DNA of 64,000 bases from Clostridiales bacterium (GCA_021201475.1 JAJQEV010000118.1:28423-92422); one strand, 5' to 3'; positions 16,815-25,906 are shown, numbered from the stretch's first letter. The notes: generated from the sequence alone by a model not told the origin. A program made the numbers and translations.

Positions 16815-17260
16815 TGACGCAATTTCTGGTGGCCATGGTGGGGGTATGGGCCTTCGCGGTGCTGTTCCACGCCCCCAGACGGTTCTATGGGGCCTGCGCC
16901 CTCTGCGGCGGGGTGGCTTGGGTGGTGTACCTGATCGCCACCACGGAGTATCAGGCGGGCCCGGCGGTGGCGGCTTTGCTGGCCTCCACGGTGCTGGCCC
17001 TCGTGGCGGCAGGGCTTTCCATTCAGCTGAAAGCCCCCTCCACCATGTTCCTGCTGCCGGGGATATTCCCGCTGGTGCCCGGCGCGGGGATTTACTACGC
17101 CGCTTACTACATGATTCAGGGGGATTTGTCCCTGGCCGCTGCCAAGGGGGTGGAGACCCTCCTGGTGTCGGGAGGCATCGCGTTGGGGCTGATGATCGGC
17201 GCGGCCTGCTCCAACATCGCTATGCGAATCATCGGCATCCGGCGCAGGATGCGGGGGTAG
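16814..17260 (+). CDS. Threonine/serine exporter, ThrE C-terminal half (DUF3815)
   Basis: 148 residues, four to five membrane helices, with PSTMFLLPGIFPLVPGAGIYY, the central motif of the ThrE_2 (DUF3815) domain. Its ATG shares a base with the stop of the preceding gene, so the two halves are translationally coupled and presumably form one transporter. The length is typical of the stand-alone half. Confidence 0.86.
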   Translation: MTQFLVAMVGVWAFAVLFHAPRRFYGACALCGGVAWVVYLIATTEYQAGPAVAALLASTVLALVAAGLSIQLKAPSTMFLLPGIFPLVPGAGIYYAAYYMIQGDLSLAAAKGVETLLVSGGIALGLMIGAACSNIAMRIIGIRRRMRG

Positions 17261-17267
17261 GGGGGTT

Positions 17268-17505
17268 CCCTTGCCGTTAAACGGCATTTTCGCTGCGCTC
17301 CCTAGCCTTACGGCGGAATGGGCGGCAGTCTCACCAGTGTGAAGTTACATCGTCTGTTGCCTGACAGACCACCTGAATTAAGGGACAAGGCGCTAGCTGC
17401 CAACGGGATAGGGGGGAAGGTTCTTAGGGAGGGGCGAGACCCCGAAGCCCCTCCCTAAGCCGCCCTCTTTTGTTACTTTTCTCGGCGGGACGGGAAATGG
17501 GCCCC
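17268..17505 (+). repeat. Dispersed intergenic repeat, copy A (with a hairpin)
   Basis: Non-coding. Starts with a block (17268-17305) that is the reverse complement of the GGGAGCG..CCGCTTGACGG motif seen at 27.5, 44.0 and 51.6 kb. Then AGTCTCACCAGTGTGAAGT, shared with copy B, ACATCGTCT...ACAGACCACCTGAATT, and AGGGACAAGGC. The hairpin CTTAGGGAGGGGC (17423-17435) pairs with GCCCCTCCCTAAG (17447-17459), followed by CCGCCCTCTTTT. Other copies are at 27.7 and 40.2 kb (reversed) and 51.7 kb. Confidence 0.8.
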
Positions 17506-17580
17506 CGACAGTTCCTTTCAAAAGCCCGACCTGAGAAATACTTGAGCCAAAAGTGAACGTGCAATCCGCATTGCTCCCCC

Positions 17581-17609
17581 TTGACAACGCCGATGAACTG
17601 TGCTAAAAT
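17581..17609 (+). promoter_or_regulatory. Consensus promoter of the orphan phage tail-like gene
   Basis: TTGACA at 17581-17586, 17-base spacer, TAAAAT at 17604-17609. It lies about 95 bases before the ATG at 17704. Confidence 0.75.
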
Positions 17610-17703
17610 ACGAATATCACCAAATGGAGATAATATAAATCCGGACGGTGAAAGAACAGCTTTTGCAGGCAGAACCAAGGAAAGGAGGAACCCCAGCAGC
17701 AGC

Positions 17704-18075
17704 ATGACAGTGACTGATTTGACCATCGGCGGCGTGAAAATGCCCACCCCTGCCCTGGAGGGGCTGACCATCACCCGGGAGAAAATCTGGTCATCCGACA
17801 CCGGCCGCACCGCCAGCGGCAAAATGGTAGGCACTATTGTGGCCATCAAGACGAAGGTGGCCATCAAATGGCCGGTGCTGACCATGGACGAGGTGGAGAC
17901 CATTGAGGGCGCGGTCAGTTCATCCGCGCCCTTTGTCACCATGACCTATACCGACATGACCGGCGCTACATCCACAAAGACGGTGTACTTCGGCACGCCG
18001 TCCTACACCGTGTACAGCTACGCAGACGGCACGCAGTATGTAAAGGATGTGACGGTGGACGGCATAGAGCAGTAG
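17704..18075 (+). CDS. Orphan phage tail-like protein (DUF6711-like)
   Basis: 123 residues. The pattern VGGVKMPTPxx..., ...ITREKIW, RTASGKMVGTIVAIKTKVAIKWPVLTMDEVETI and a C-terminal VYFGTPSY resembles a small structural protein encoded in tail modules of Firmicute phages (DUF6711 type). No other phage gene lies within 10 kb. It has its own consensus promoter and terminator, so it appears to be expressed as a single gene. The ribosome site AAGGAGG is further than usual (about 16 bases), so expression may be weak. Assignment is by remembered family pattern. Confidence 0.6.
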   Translation: MTVTDLTIGGVKMPTPALEGLTITREKIWSSDTGRTASGKMVGTIVAIKTKVAIKWPVLTMDEVETIEGAVSSSAPFVTMTYTDMTGATSTKTVYFGTPSYTVYSYADGTQYVKDVTVDGIEQ

Positions 18076-18099
18076 CCTCAGCCTGCCCAACAAATAGAA

Positions 18100-18130
18100 G
18101 CTGCCCGAAGGTGTTCCTTCGGGCAGCGTT
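18100..18130 (+). terminator. Terminator between the tail-like gene and the hydratase gene
   Basis: GCTGCCCGAAGG pairs with CCTTCGGGCAGC around TGTT, followed by GTTTG. The convergent position suggests it can serve both sides, although the T run is short. Confidence 0.75.
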
Positions 18131-18149
18131 TGCGTATTCTGAGGCTGAA

Positions 18150-20414
18150 TTACAAATCCTGGGCGTAGTAGTTCATCAGGCAGCCGGCCAGCACCACGTC
18201 TCGCTCCTCCCGGGTCATGCCGGGGAGTTGAAGGGTCAGACTGGTAGCCTTTACGCCGTCCTCACTGGGCTGGAACAGGGTGGCCTGCACGCTCTCCGCG
18301 TCGCCCTCCAGGGCGGCCCTGATGCCGGGGACGTAGAGCCTGTCCCCCGGCTGGATGTTCAGCGCGGCCACGTCGGGGACGATGAAGGGCAGCATCCCCC
18401 AGTTCACCACGTTGGAGCGGTAGCGCTTGGTAGCGTACTCCGCCGCCACGTTGGCCACGCCCCCCAGCACCCGCTGGCAGGAGGCGGCCTGTTCCCGGGC
18501 GGAGCCGTCGCCGGGCTTCAGGGCCATGACGAAGGAGCCCAGGCCGGTGGCGGCGGGGTCGTGGCCCTCCAGGGCGGCCAGCACTTCCTCATCGTAGTTG
18601 CCCGCACGGCGCTTCAGCTCTACCGCCTTGACGGCCTTGGCCCGGCCCACATAGGCGGGGTCCTTGCGGCTCAGGGCGAACTCACTGAGGCGCAGGGGGT
18701 TGGAGCGGTAGGAGGAGGTGTCGCCGGAGGGGATCAGCTCATCGGTGGTGGTCACTGGGTCATAGATGGCGCTGGCGGCGGTCATCAGCAGGTTCTCCGG
18801 CAGGGCGATCTGCTCCGGCCAGTCAGTGATGTTGGGGCCAAAGACCAGTTCCGTCTCCGGCTTGGGGTTGCCCACGCCGAAGTAGACCCTGGCCTTGTAG
18901 GCGGAGTCGTCATACTCGTAGGGCTCGTAAGCGGGGTCGGCGGGTACGTCCGGCAGCTCGGTGGCGGCGGTCAGCGCACCGCCGTTCAGGACGGTGGCGG
19001 CGATGGAACGGGCGTCCATCAGGCCCACATAGGAGATTTGGCCGTCAGCGGGCTTGGAACCCTCCCGGTTGGGGAAGTTCCGGGTGGAGTGGCGGATGGA
19101 GAAGCCGCCGTTGGCGGGCACGTCGCCCGCGCCGAAGCAGGGGCCGCAGAAGCAGCTGCGGACGCTGACGCCGACGGCCAGCAGGTCGGTGATGGCCCCG
19201 TTCTTGGACAGCGCCAGGAAGGTAGGCATACTGCCGGGGTAGACGCTGAGCCACAGCCGGTCATTGTCCAGCGCATGGCCCTGGAGCATCTCCCGCACCC
19301 GCATGATGTTCTGATAGGTGCCGCCGGAACAGCCGGCCACCACGGCCTGATCCACATAGAACTTGCCGTCCCGCACCTTTTCGGTCAGGCTGGCGGGGGG
19401 CGTTTTCAGCTTGAACTGGCGGACGGTGGCCTGGTCTACCTCGTGGAGGATGTCCATCATGTTGGCCTTGAAGTCCGCGATGGTGAAAGTGTTGGAGGGG
19501 TGGAAGGGCAGGGCGATCATGGGCTCCTCCGAGTCCAGGTCGATGGTGATAACATCGTCATAGTACGCCCCATCCTGGGGGGCCAGCTCCTTGTAGTCCT
19601 CCGGGCGGCCCAGGGCGGTGAGGTACTGCTTCACGGTGTCGTCGGTAGCCCAGATGGAGCTGAGGCAGGAGGTCTCGGTGGTCATCACGTCGATGCCGCA
19701 GCGGTACTCCATGGCCAGGTTGGCCACGCCGGGGCCGAAGAACTCCATAACGCTGTTCTTCACGATGCCCTTGGCGAAGGTGGAGCCCACCAGATGCAGG
19801 GCGATGTCCTGGGGGCCGACGCCGGGGCGGGGCTTGCCGGTGAGGTAAATGGCGATCACTCTGGGGTAAGAGATGTCATAGGTACGGTTCAGGAGCTGCT
19901 TCACCAGCTCCGGGCCGCCCTCACCCATGGCCATGGTACCGAAAGCGCCGTAGCGGGTGTGGCTGTCAGAGCCGAGAATCATCTTGCCGCCGCCGGCGTA
20001 GCGCTCCCGCATATAGGAGTGAATGACGCTCTGGTGGGCGGGGACGAATTCCCCGCCGTACTTCTTGGCGGCGGAGAGGCCGAACACATGGTCGTCCTCA
20101 TTGATGGTGCCGCCTACGGCGCACAGGCTGTTGTGGCAGTTGGTCAGGACGTAGGGGAGGGGGAACTCCTTCAAACCGGAGGCCCGGGCGGTCTGGATGA
20201 TGCCCACATAGGTGATGTCATGGGAAGCCATGGCGTCAAAGCGGAGCTTCAGCGCCTGCATATCGTCCGTGGTGTTATGGCTCTTCAAAATGCCATAGGA
20301 CATGGTGCCCTTTTTGGCCTCCTCCGTGGCGGGCAGCCCGGCGGCGCCCGCCTCTGCGGCGGGGATAAAGCGCCCGCCGGAATAGTAAGCGCCGGAGTGC
20401 AAAACAGATAGCAT
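18150..20414 (-). CDS. Aconitase-family hydratase (YbhJ-like)
   Basis: 754 residues. Aconitase/homoaconitase superfamily with iron-sulphur cluster cysteines VVAGCSGGTYQN and CFCGPCFGAGD, the substrate motif GSDSHTRYGAFGTMAMGEGG, and a C-terminal swivel domain with SNVVNWGMLPF. The length matches YbhJ-type hydratases rather than TCA-cycle AcnA (about 890) or LeuC (about 420). The precise substrate is unknown; TCA-cycle aconitase cannot be assumed. The ATG at 20414 is chosen because GGAGG lies eight bases upstream; the ATG at 20420 would be too close to it. A lone gene. Confidence 0.82.
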   Translation of the reverse strand: MLSVLHSGAYYSGGRFIPAAEAGAAGLPATEEAKKGTMSYGILKSHNTTDDMQALKLRFDAMASHDITYVGIIQTARASGLKEFPLPYVLTNCHNSLCAVGGTINEDDHVFGLSAAKKYGGEFVPAHQSVIHSYMRERYAGGGKMILGSDSHTRYGAFGTMAMGEGGPELVKQLLNRTYDISYPRVIAIYLTGKPRPGVGPQDIALHLVGSTFAKGIVKNSVMEFFGPGVANLAMEYRCGIDVMTTETSCLSSIWATDDTVKQYLTALGRPEDYKELAPQDGAYYDDVITIDLDSEEPMIALPFHPSNTFTIADFKANMMDILHEVDQATVRQFKLKTPPASLTEKVRDGKFYVDQAVVAGCSGGTYQNIMRVREMLQGHALDNDRLWLSVYPGSMPTFLALSKNGAITDLLAVGVSVRSCFCGPCFGAGDVPANGGFSIRHSTRNFPNREGSKPADGQISYVGLMDARSIAATVLNGGALTAATELPDVPADPAYEPYEYDDSAYKARVYFGVGNPKPETELVFGPNITDWPEQIALPENLLMTAASAIYDPVTTTDELIPSGDTSSYRSNPLRLSEFALSRKDPAYVGRAKAVKAVELKRRAGNYDEEVLAALEGHDPAATGLGSFVMALKPGDGSAREQAASCQRVLGGVANVAAEYATKRYRSNVVNWGMLPFIVPDVAALNIQPGDRLYVPGIRAALEGDAESVQATLFQPSEDGVKATSLTLQLPGMTREERDVVLAGCLMNYYAQDL

Positions 20415-20501
20415 GGTCATTACCTCCAAAGGGAATCAGGATAAACATACTGCACCCTCAGTATAACAAAAGATGGGGAAAGTTGCAACCGCCAATACTG
20501 C

Positions 20502-20540
20502 AAAAAAAGAAAAAATACCCCAGGATAACCTGTGGTATTT
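20502..20540 (-). terminator. Terminator upstream of the hydratase gene
   Basis: On the minus strand AAATACCACAGG pairs with CCTGGGGTATTT (one mismatch), followed by a T-rich run. It would end transcription of the upstream gene at 20625-21290. Confidence 0.75.
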
Positions 20541-20624
20541 GCGCAAAATGCAGGGAACGGCGGGGACGGCTGCAATCCTGTGACGTTCTGCGGCCCTTTC
20601 CAGAGCCGCAGGAGGCGGGCGGGG

Positions 20625-21290
20625 CTACGCCGTCCACTCGCTGTGAATAACGCCCACCAGGTACCACTCGGAGCCGGACTGCTGGAACACCAGCTTCAGG
20701 CTGGACCAGTCCCGGTCAGTGGCGTCGGTGGCGGGGAGGTAGAAGTCCACAAAGTGGCAGCCTGGGTAGGCGTCAGATACGTTCTCCAGGCTGTTGCCGG
20801 AGTGCAGCACGGTGTCAATGCCAAGCTCCGCCACGCCCCAGTAATCCGCATCCCACACATAGCTGTCAAAATACTCCGGGATGGTCAGCTTGATGGGGGA
20901 GGAGTCGCTGCTGCTGACGCCCCAGACGTAGGCGGTCTCATCCTCCTCTGCATTGGCCAAATCGGTAGCGGAGAAGGTCAGGTTGGAGGCAGGGTCTACC
21001 GTGGAGTAGGGGGTGAAGGTGACGCCCTCCTCCGGGTCAACGAAGGCGGCAAGCGCCTCAAAGTCCTGCTCAGAGATGGCCCGCATGGCCTTTACGGCGG
21101 CGATTACCATCTGGCCCTTTTGACTGGGAATCTCCTCGGCGTCCTGCTGGTCGGCGCTGGCGTCCGCAGCGCCGGTACCGGTACGGGCGGCAGGCGGCTG
21201 CCCTGAAACGACGCCACGCAGCACGAAGCCCGCAGCCAGACCTACAATTAACGCAATAAAGCAGAAGAACACAACTACGCGCCGTTTCAC
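20625..21290 (-). CDS. Hypothetical membrane-anchored extracytoplasmic protein
   Basis: 221 residues. An N-terminal signal anchor (VVVFFCFIALIVGLAAGFVL) is followed by a low-complexity linker rich in Ala, Asp and Gln, then a globular domain of about 150 residues (ISEQDFEALAAFVDPEEGVTFTPYS, CHFVDFYLPATD) ending in a beta-strand pair. The pattern is that of small secreted proteins of unknown function common in Clostridia. A GTG at 21290 is preferred because GGGAGGTGA lies five bases upstream. It is divergent from a TetR regulator, which may control it. Confidence 0.7.
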   Translation of the reverse strand: MKRRVVVFFCFIALIVGLAAGFVLRGVVSGQPPAARTGTGAADASADQQDAEEIPSQKGQMVIAAVKAMRAISEQDFEALAAFVDPEEGVTFTPYSTVDPASNLTFSATDLANAEEDETAYVWGVSSSDSSPIKLTIPEYFDSYVWDADYWGVAELGIDTVLHSGNSLENVSDAYPGCHFVDFYLPATDATDRDWSSLKLVFQQSGSEWYLVGVIHSEWTA

Positions 21291-21511
21291 GCCCGTCACC
21301 TCCCGGGAAAAGTTATATTCCATAGTGTACCAGAAAAAAACGCAAATTGCAACAGCAGGCGAAAAAAATAAATGTTTTTCCCGAACCGGCAGAGGAGGCT
21401 GGCGTCCCGGGACGGATTTTGCGTGAGAAATGCGGAAAACAGGTAGATTTTTCGGCTGAACTACGGTATAATCGTCTTATCATCTCAGAAGCAGGGGGAG
21501 GCGGGCCAACC

Positions 21512-22048
21512 ATGCCGATCGATACGAAGGAGCAAATTGCCAATGCGGTGCGGACGCTGCTGGAGGAAAAGCACGTCAAAAAACTGACCGTGAAGGACAT
21601 CGTGGAGGCGTGCAGCATCACCCGCCAGACCTTCTACTATCACTTTGAAGATATCCCCGACCTGCTGCGCTGGATTATGGAGCGGGGCTCGGAAAAGATA
21701 ATGCGGGAGTGCATCGCCCAAGGGGATGCGGAGAGCGGCCTGCGGTACCTCTTCCTGGTGGCCGTCAACCTGCGCACGGTGGTAAATCAGAGCCTCAGGA
21801 CGAACTACGGGGAAGAGATGGAGCGCATCATGGTGCAGCAGTTCCGCGCCTGCTTTGAGCAGATTGTGGACGAGATGGGCCTGTATCGGCGCTACAGCCG
21901 GGCCGATTTGAGGCTCATCATCCGCTATCACAGTGCGGCAATGATGGGGCTGCTGCGGGACTGGACGGAGGCGGACACGGAGGACCTGAACCATATCGTC
22001 CATCAGGTGTACCTCATCCTGACGGGGGAAGTATCCGCGTTGAATTGA
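21512..22048 (+). CDS. TetR/AcrR-family transcriptional regulator
   Basis: 178 residues. The N-terminal TetR helix-turn-helix runs KEQIANAVRTLLEEKHVKKLTVKDIVEACSITRQTFYYHF. The C-terminal ligand domain (RTVVNQSLRTNYGEEMERIMVQQF) resembles the DhaS/Tet_C_33 group. The ATG follows GGGGGAGG. It is divergent from the secreted protein gene at 20.6-21.3 kb, which is a likely target; the ligand is unknown. A TATAAT at 21467-21472 could be its -10. A strong terminator follows. Confidence 0.88.
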   Translation: MPIDTKEQIANAVRTLLEEKHVKKLTVKDIVEACSITRQTFYYHFEDIPDLLRWIMERGSEKIMRECIAQGDAESGLRYLFLVAVNLRTVVNQSLRTNYGEEMERIMVQQFRACFEQIVDEMGLYRRYSRADLRLIIRYHSAAMMGLLRDWTEADTEDLNHIVHQVYLILTGEVSALN

Positions 22049-22066
22049 ACGGAACCTGTGACGGAC

Positions 22067-22111
22067 AAAATCGCCGGAGTGTCAAAAAATTTGACACTCC
22101 GGCGATTTTGT
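22067..22111 (+). terminator. Terminator of the tetR gene
   Basis: AAAATCGCCGGAGTGTCAAA pairs with TTTGACACTCCGGCGATTTT, followed by GTTTG. About 20 base pairs, likely bidirectional. Confidence 0.92.
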
Positions 22112-22229
22112 TTGGACACTTGGCCTATTCTGCACATTGTGGCCCCCGCCCAAAGGCGATATGATAAAATCAGAACAGCGGGAGGACTGCGCCCGGATGG
22201 CCGTAGTCCTCTGCGAAGGGGGCAAAGCC

Positions 22230-22655
22230 ATGGAAACTGAAATCCTTTCCGTCAAGCTGCGGGAGCTGGATGAGACGGTGGGCCAACTGCACAGCCGTAT
22301 CGAGCGGAGCCAGGCGGTCAGCCGCAGCAAACGCCAGGCAGAGCTGGAGGCGGTTCGCCAGGACTGCGCGGAGGCGGAACAAACGCTCCGCAGCCGGATG
22401 CGGTTCAGCCGCTCCGGGTTCGTCCGGGAGCTGACGGAAGCCTGCGATGAGCTGGAGCGTGCGGCGAAGCACGCCTACGGGCGGGTTTGCACCACCCGAT
22501 CCGAGGCGGAAGGGGAGCATCCCAACGCCGAGGAGAGTATTTTGCTGGCAGAGTATGCGTTGGATTTTGCCATGCAGGCGGCTAACCGTGCGCTTGCGCT
22601 GTCCCTGGAGGCCATGAACCGGCAGCCGGAACCATCAGAACGGGAGGAAACCTAA
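22230..22655 (+). CDS. Hypothetical alpha-helical protein upstream of ftsH
   Basis: 141 residues, almost wholly helical and charged (LRELDETVGQLHSRIERSQAV, ELEAVRQDCAEAEQTLRSRM), with coiled-coil potential and no membrane segment. No family recognised. Its stop codon overlaps the ATG of the second ftsH by one base, which suggests translational coupling and a role linked to the protease, for example as an adaptor; this is inference. The start at 22230 has AAGGGGG upstream; the frame is open further upstream. Confidence 0.7.
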   Translation: METEILSVKLRELDETVGQLHSRIERSQAVSRSKRQAELEAVRQDCAEAEQTLRSRMRFSRSGFVRELTEACDELERAAKHAYGRVCTTRSEAEGEHPNAEESILLAEYALDFAMQAANRALALSLEAMNRQPEPSEREET

Positions 22656-24469
22656 TGAAAGAAGTCAAATCACCGAGACGGCCCTTGATCTACTACTACG
22701 GCATCGTGCTGCTGACCCTGCTGATTTTCAACCTGATTGTCGCGCCCCTGCTCTCCTCCTCCCAAATCGTGGAGGTGGACTACGGCACCTTTATGAGCAT
22801 GATTGAAAATCAGGAAATCGGCTCTGTAGAAATCACAGACACCCAAATCTACTTCACCGATACGGATGACACCGTCGTCTACACCACCGGCCTGATGCAG
22901 GACGCCACCCTGACCGAGCGGCTGTACGAGGCCGGGGCCACCTTCACCTCGGAAATTGAGGAGACCACCTCGCCCATTCTCACCATCCTCCTCTCCGTGG
23001 TGCTGCCGCTGGTCATCTTCGTGGCTCTGGGGCAGTACATGAGCAAGAAGCTGACCGAGCAGATGGGGAAGAACTCCATGTCCTTCGGCATGGGCAAGAG
23101 CAATGCCAAGGTCTATGTGGAATCCACGGCGGGCATCCGCTTTGACGATGTGGCCGGGGAGGAGGAGGCCAAGGAGAGCCTGGCCGAAATCGTGGACTAT
23201 CTGCACAACCCGGACAAGTACACCCAGGTGGGCGCGTCCATGCCCAAGGGCCTGCTGTTGGTGGGCCCTCCGGGCACCGGCAAAACCATGCTGGCCAAAG
23301 CAGTGGCAGGGGAGGCTAACGTGCCCTTCTTCTCCATCTCCGGCTCGGAGTTTGTGGAGATGTTCGTGGGCATGGGTGCCTCCAAGGTGCGGGACCTGTT
23401 TAAGCAGGCCAAGGAGAAGGCCCCCTGCATCGTTTTCATTGACGAGATTGACGCCATCGGCAAGAAGCGGGACAGCCAGCTGGGCGGCAATGACGAGCGG
23501 GAGCAGACCCTGAACCAGCTGCTGACGGAGATGGACGGCTTCGAGGGCAACAACGGCGTCATCATCCTGGCCGCCACCAACCGGCCGGAGTCCCTTGACC
23601 CGGCGCTGACCCGCCCCGGCCGGTTTGACCGTCGGGTGCCGGTGGAGCTACCCGATTTGCAGGGCCGTGAGGCGATTTTGAAGGTTCACGCCAGGAAAAT
23701 CAAGGCCGCCGAGGACGTGGACTACCACACCATCGCACGGATGGCCTCCGGTGCCTCCGGCGCAGAGCTTGCCAACATCGTGAACGAGGCGGCCCTCCGC
23801 GCCGTCCGGAATAACCGCTCCGTCGTCACCCAGGCCGACCTGGAGGAGAGCATCGAGGTGGTCATCGCGGGCTACCAGAAGAAGAACGCCGTCCTCTCCG
23901 ACCAGGAGAAGAAGGTGGTGGCCTACCACGAAATCGGCCACGCCCTGGTGGCGGCGCTGCAAACCCACTCCGCCCCGGTGCAGAAAATCACCATCATCCC
24001 CAGAACCTCCGGCGCGCTGGGCTACACCATGCAGGTGGAGCAGGGGGACAAGTACCTCCTGACGAAGCAGGAACTGGAGAACAAAATCGCCACCTACACC
24101 GGCGGCCGGGCCGCAGAGGAGCTGGTGTTTGGTGAAATCACTACCGGCGCCTCCAATGATATCGAGCAGGCCACCAAGCTGGCCAGGGCTATGATCACCC
24201 GCTACGGCATGAGCGAGGATTTTGACATGGTGGCCCTGGAGACGGTCAACAACCAGTACCTGGGCGGCGACACCTCCCTGGCCTGCTCTGCGGACACCCA
24301 GAAAGAAATCGACCGCAAGGTGGTCGACCTCGTGCGGACGCAGCACGAGAAGGCGTTGGGCATCCTGGCGGAGCATCGGGAGAAGCTGGACGAGCTGTCC
24401 CTGTACCTGTACGAGAAGGAAACCATCACAGGGGAAGAGTTCATGGAAATTCTGAACCGGGAAGCGTAA
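22655..24469 (+). CDS. ftsH: FtsH-family ATP-dependent zinc metalloprotease (copy 2)
   Basis: 604 residues with the canonical FtsH layout: membrane helix at about 10-30, periplasm-like part (about 35-100), second helix ([16 protein letters not shown]), AAA module with Walker A GPPGTGKT near residue 205, Walker [24 protein letters not shown], and the zinc site [12 protein letters not shown] near residue 427. The C-terminus ends shortly after the protease domain. It degrades misfolded membrane proteins and short-lived regulators. It is preceded by an overlapping helical gene and followed 15 bases later by a DUF308 membrane protein, probably one operon. A diverged paralogue is at 7.0-9.1 kb. Confidence 0.95.
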   Translation: MKEVKSPRRPLIYYYGIVLLTLLIFNLIVAPLLSSSQIVEVDYGTFMSMIENQEIGSVEITDTQIYFTDTDDTVVYTTGLMQDATLTERLYEAGATFTSEIEETTSPILTILLSVVLPLVIFVALGQYMSKKLTEQMGKNSMSFGMGKSNAKVYVESTAGIRFDDVAGEEEAKESLAEIVDYLHNPDKYTQVGASMPKGLLLVGPPGTGKTMLAKAVAGEANVPFFSISGSEFVEMFVGMGASKVRDLFKQAKEKAPCIVFIDEIDAIGKKRDSQLGGNDEREQTLNQLLTEMDGFEGNNGVIILAATNRPESLDPALTRPGRFDRRVPVELPDLQGREAILKVHARKIKAAEDVDYHTIARMASGASGAELANIVNEAALRAVRNNRSVVTQADLEESIEVVIAGYQKKNAVLSDQEKKVVAYHEIGHALVAALQTHSAPVQKITIIPRTSGALGYTMQVEQGDKYLLTKQELENKIATYTGGRAAEELVFGEITTGASNDIEQATKLARAMITRYGMSEDFDMVALETVNNQYLGGDTSLACSADTQKEIDRKVVDLVRTQHEKALGILAEHREKLDELSLYLYEKETITGEEFMEILNREA

Positions 24470-24484
24470 GGGAGGTATCACAAC

Positions 24485-25024
24485 ATGAGAAGACGCTCCA
24501 GTTTTGGTTGGATGGAATTGGCCATCGGCATTCTGCTCATCGCCCTGGGCATTTTGGCCGTTTGCTGGCCCCAGGGCGTGTTAACGGGCATTGTGATGAT
24601 TTACGGCGTCATCGCCGTGCTGACGGGCATTGTGGACATCGTGTTCTATGTCCGGTTTGACCGGTTTACCGGCTTCGGGCCGATCGTGTCCCTGATTTCC
24701 GGCGTGCTCAGCGTCATGGTGGGCTTCATGCTGCTGGTATATCCCGATGTGGGCACCCGGGCGCTGTCCATCCTGTTCCCCCTGTGGTTCCTGGCCCACT
24801 GCTTTTCCCGCCTGGCTCACCTGCCCTTTATCCGGCGCGAGGCCGGGCCAGGCTATTACTATTTCATGCTGGTTGCCAACATCATCGGAATCATGCTGGC
24901 GGTGCTGATGCTGTTCCAGCCGGTGTTCAGCTACTTCTCCCTGGGGCTCATCATCGGCGTTTACCTGATTCTACTGGGCATTGACAGCATTGTGCTGGGG
25001 GTCAGCGGCGTGGGGGCAGGCTGA
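24485..25024 (+). CDS. DUF308 (HdeD-like) membrane protein
   Basis: 179 residues with about six hydrophobic helices, in three pairs (ELAIGILLIALGILAVCWP, GIVMIYGVIAVLTGIVDIVFY, VSLISGVLSVMVGFMLLVYP and so on), the repeated short-hairpin pattern of DUF308/HdeD. The biochemical role is unknown; HdeD is linked to acid resistance in Escherichia coli. GGGAGG lies about eight bases before the ATG. Its position just after ftsH suggests membrane-quality control, by context only. Confidence 0.85.
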   Translation: MRRRSSFGWMELAIGILLIALGILAVCWPQGVLTGIVMIYGVIAVLTGIVDIVFYVRFDRFTGFGPIVSLISGVLSVMVGFMLLVYPDVGTRALSILFPLWFLAHCFSRLAHLPFIRREAGPGYYYFMLVANIIGIMLAVLMLFQPVFSYFSLGLIIGVYLILLGIDSIVLGVSGVGAG

Positions 25025-25038
25025 CCCGACGCAGAGCG

Positions 25039-25066
25039 TGTCGGACGGATATCGAATCGTGTCGAA
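25039..25066. promoter_or_regulatory. Two candidate Spo0A boxes
   Basis: TGTCGAA (25060-25066) is an exact 0A box. TGTCGGA (25039-25045), one mismatch, lies 21 bases upstream, two helical turns, same orientation. They sit about 30 bases before the -35 of the Spo0A-like gene. The 0A-box consensus is established knowledge; binding is inferred. Confidence 0.5.
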
Positions 25067-25095
25067 CGAAAAAATGCGTCTTTTGCGAAAAAAAG

Positions 25096-25124
25096 TTGAA
25101 TCTTTTCCTTTTGTATGATATTAT
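25096..25124 (+). promoter_or_regulatory. Promoter of the Spo0A-like gene
   Basis: TTGAAT at 25096-25101, 17-base spacer, TATTAT at 25119-25124, in an AT-rich leader 37 bases before the ATG. AAAAGGAG lies upstream of the ATG. Confidence 0.75.
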
Positions 25125-25160
25125 TTCTATAAGAATCATATAAAAGGAGCTGGGGCATTT

Positions 25161-25889
25161 ATGATCAAGGTGATTATCGCCGCCGCAGACAGCGTCCAAC
25201 GCAGGGCGCTGAAGGAGACGCTGCTGCAAAACGATTCCCTGACGCTTTCCGCAGTGACGGACTGCGGCAGCGAGCTTTTGGCGCTGCTGGACGGCCAGCC
25301 GCCGGATATCCTGCTGGTGGGGCAGGAGCTTGCGGATCGCTCCGGCCTGCAGATGCTCTCCGAGCTGCGGGGGACAGCCTTTCTCCAGCCGGACGTGGTC
25401 TTTGCCTTTTCCGGCGGCGGCACAGGCAGCTTTCAAATCCTGCTGAACGCCATGGAGTGCCCGCCCGACAGGGAGTCGCACCTTGCCGCCCCCGGCCTGG
25501 CCCTGTACCAGGCGGACCAGATGGGGCCAGTGCCTTATCGGCGGCTGGTCGCCGACTTCCTGTTTGCCCTAGGGATTCCGGCCAACGTGAAGGGGTACCG
25601 CTACCTGATGTGGTCGCTGGAGCAAATCAGGCAGGACCCGGAGTTGCTAAACCTGTTGACCAAGGCGCTATACCCCATGGTGGGCCGTCAGTTCCGGACG
25701 AAGGACGGCGCAGCGGAGCGGGCCATGCGGCACACCATCGGCACCGCCTTCTGCCAGGGCGACCAGACGGTTTGGGCCTCCTACTTCCCCTCCTGCGTCC
25801 ACGGGAGGAAGCCTACCAACGGGGAGTTCCTGGCGGGGGCCCACGAAGCGCTACGGCAGATGGAGGGGCGGGCAAACGCATCTGATTAA
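25161..25889 (+). CDS. Spo0A-like response regulator with a degenerate receiver
   Basis: 242 residues. Residues 1-110 are a CheY-like fold: MIKVIIAAADSVQRR and PPDILLVGQELADRSGLQML. The phosphoacceptor Asp (D56 in Bacillus subtilis Spo0A, PDVLxLDxIMP) is Gly54 here and the upstream acidic pair is reduced to one Asp. Residues about 130-235 match the Spo0A C-terminal DNA-binding domain: FALGIPANVKGYRYLMWSLE, LYPMVGRQFRTKDGAAERAMR, HTIGTAF. So it should bind 0A-type boxes without classical phosphorylation, or be regulated differently. It has its own promoter with 0A-like boxes upstream and a terminator downstream. Possibly a sporulation modulator; the true Spo0A is expected elsewhere. Confidence 0.85.
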   Translation: MIKVIIAAADSVQRRALKETLLQNDSLTLSAVTDCGSELLALLDGQPPDILLVGQELADRSGLQMLSELRGTAFLQPDVVFAFSGGGTGSFQILLNAMECPPDRESHLAAPGLALYQADQMGPVPYRRLVADFLFALGIPANVKGYRYLMWSLEQIRQDPELLNLLTKALYPMVGRQFRTKDGAAERAMRHTIGTAFCQGDQTVWASYFPSCVHGRKPTNGEFLAGAHEALRQMEGRANASD

Positions 25890-25906
25890 CAGGCACAAAA
25901 GGCGAG

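Noticed and set aside
18111..20411. 766-residue plus-strand frame opposite the aconitase-family gene
   Set aside because: Antisense shadow with low-complexity composition; all conserved motifs are on the minus strand.
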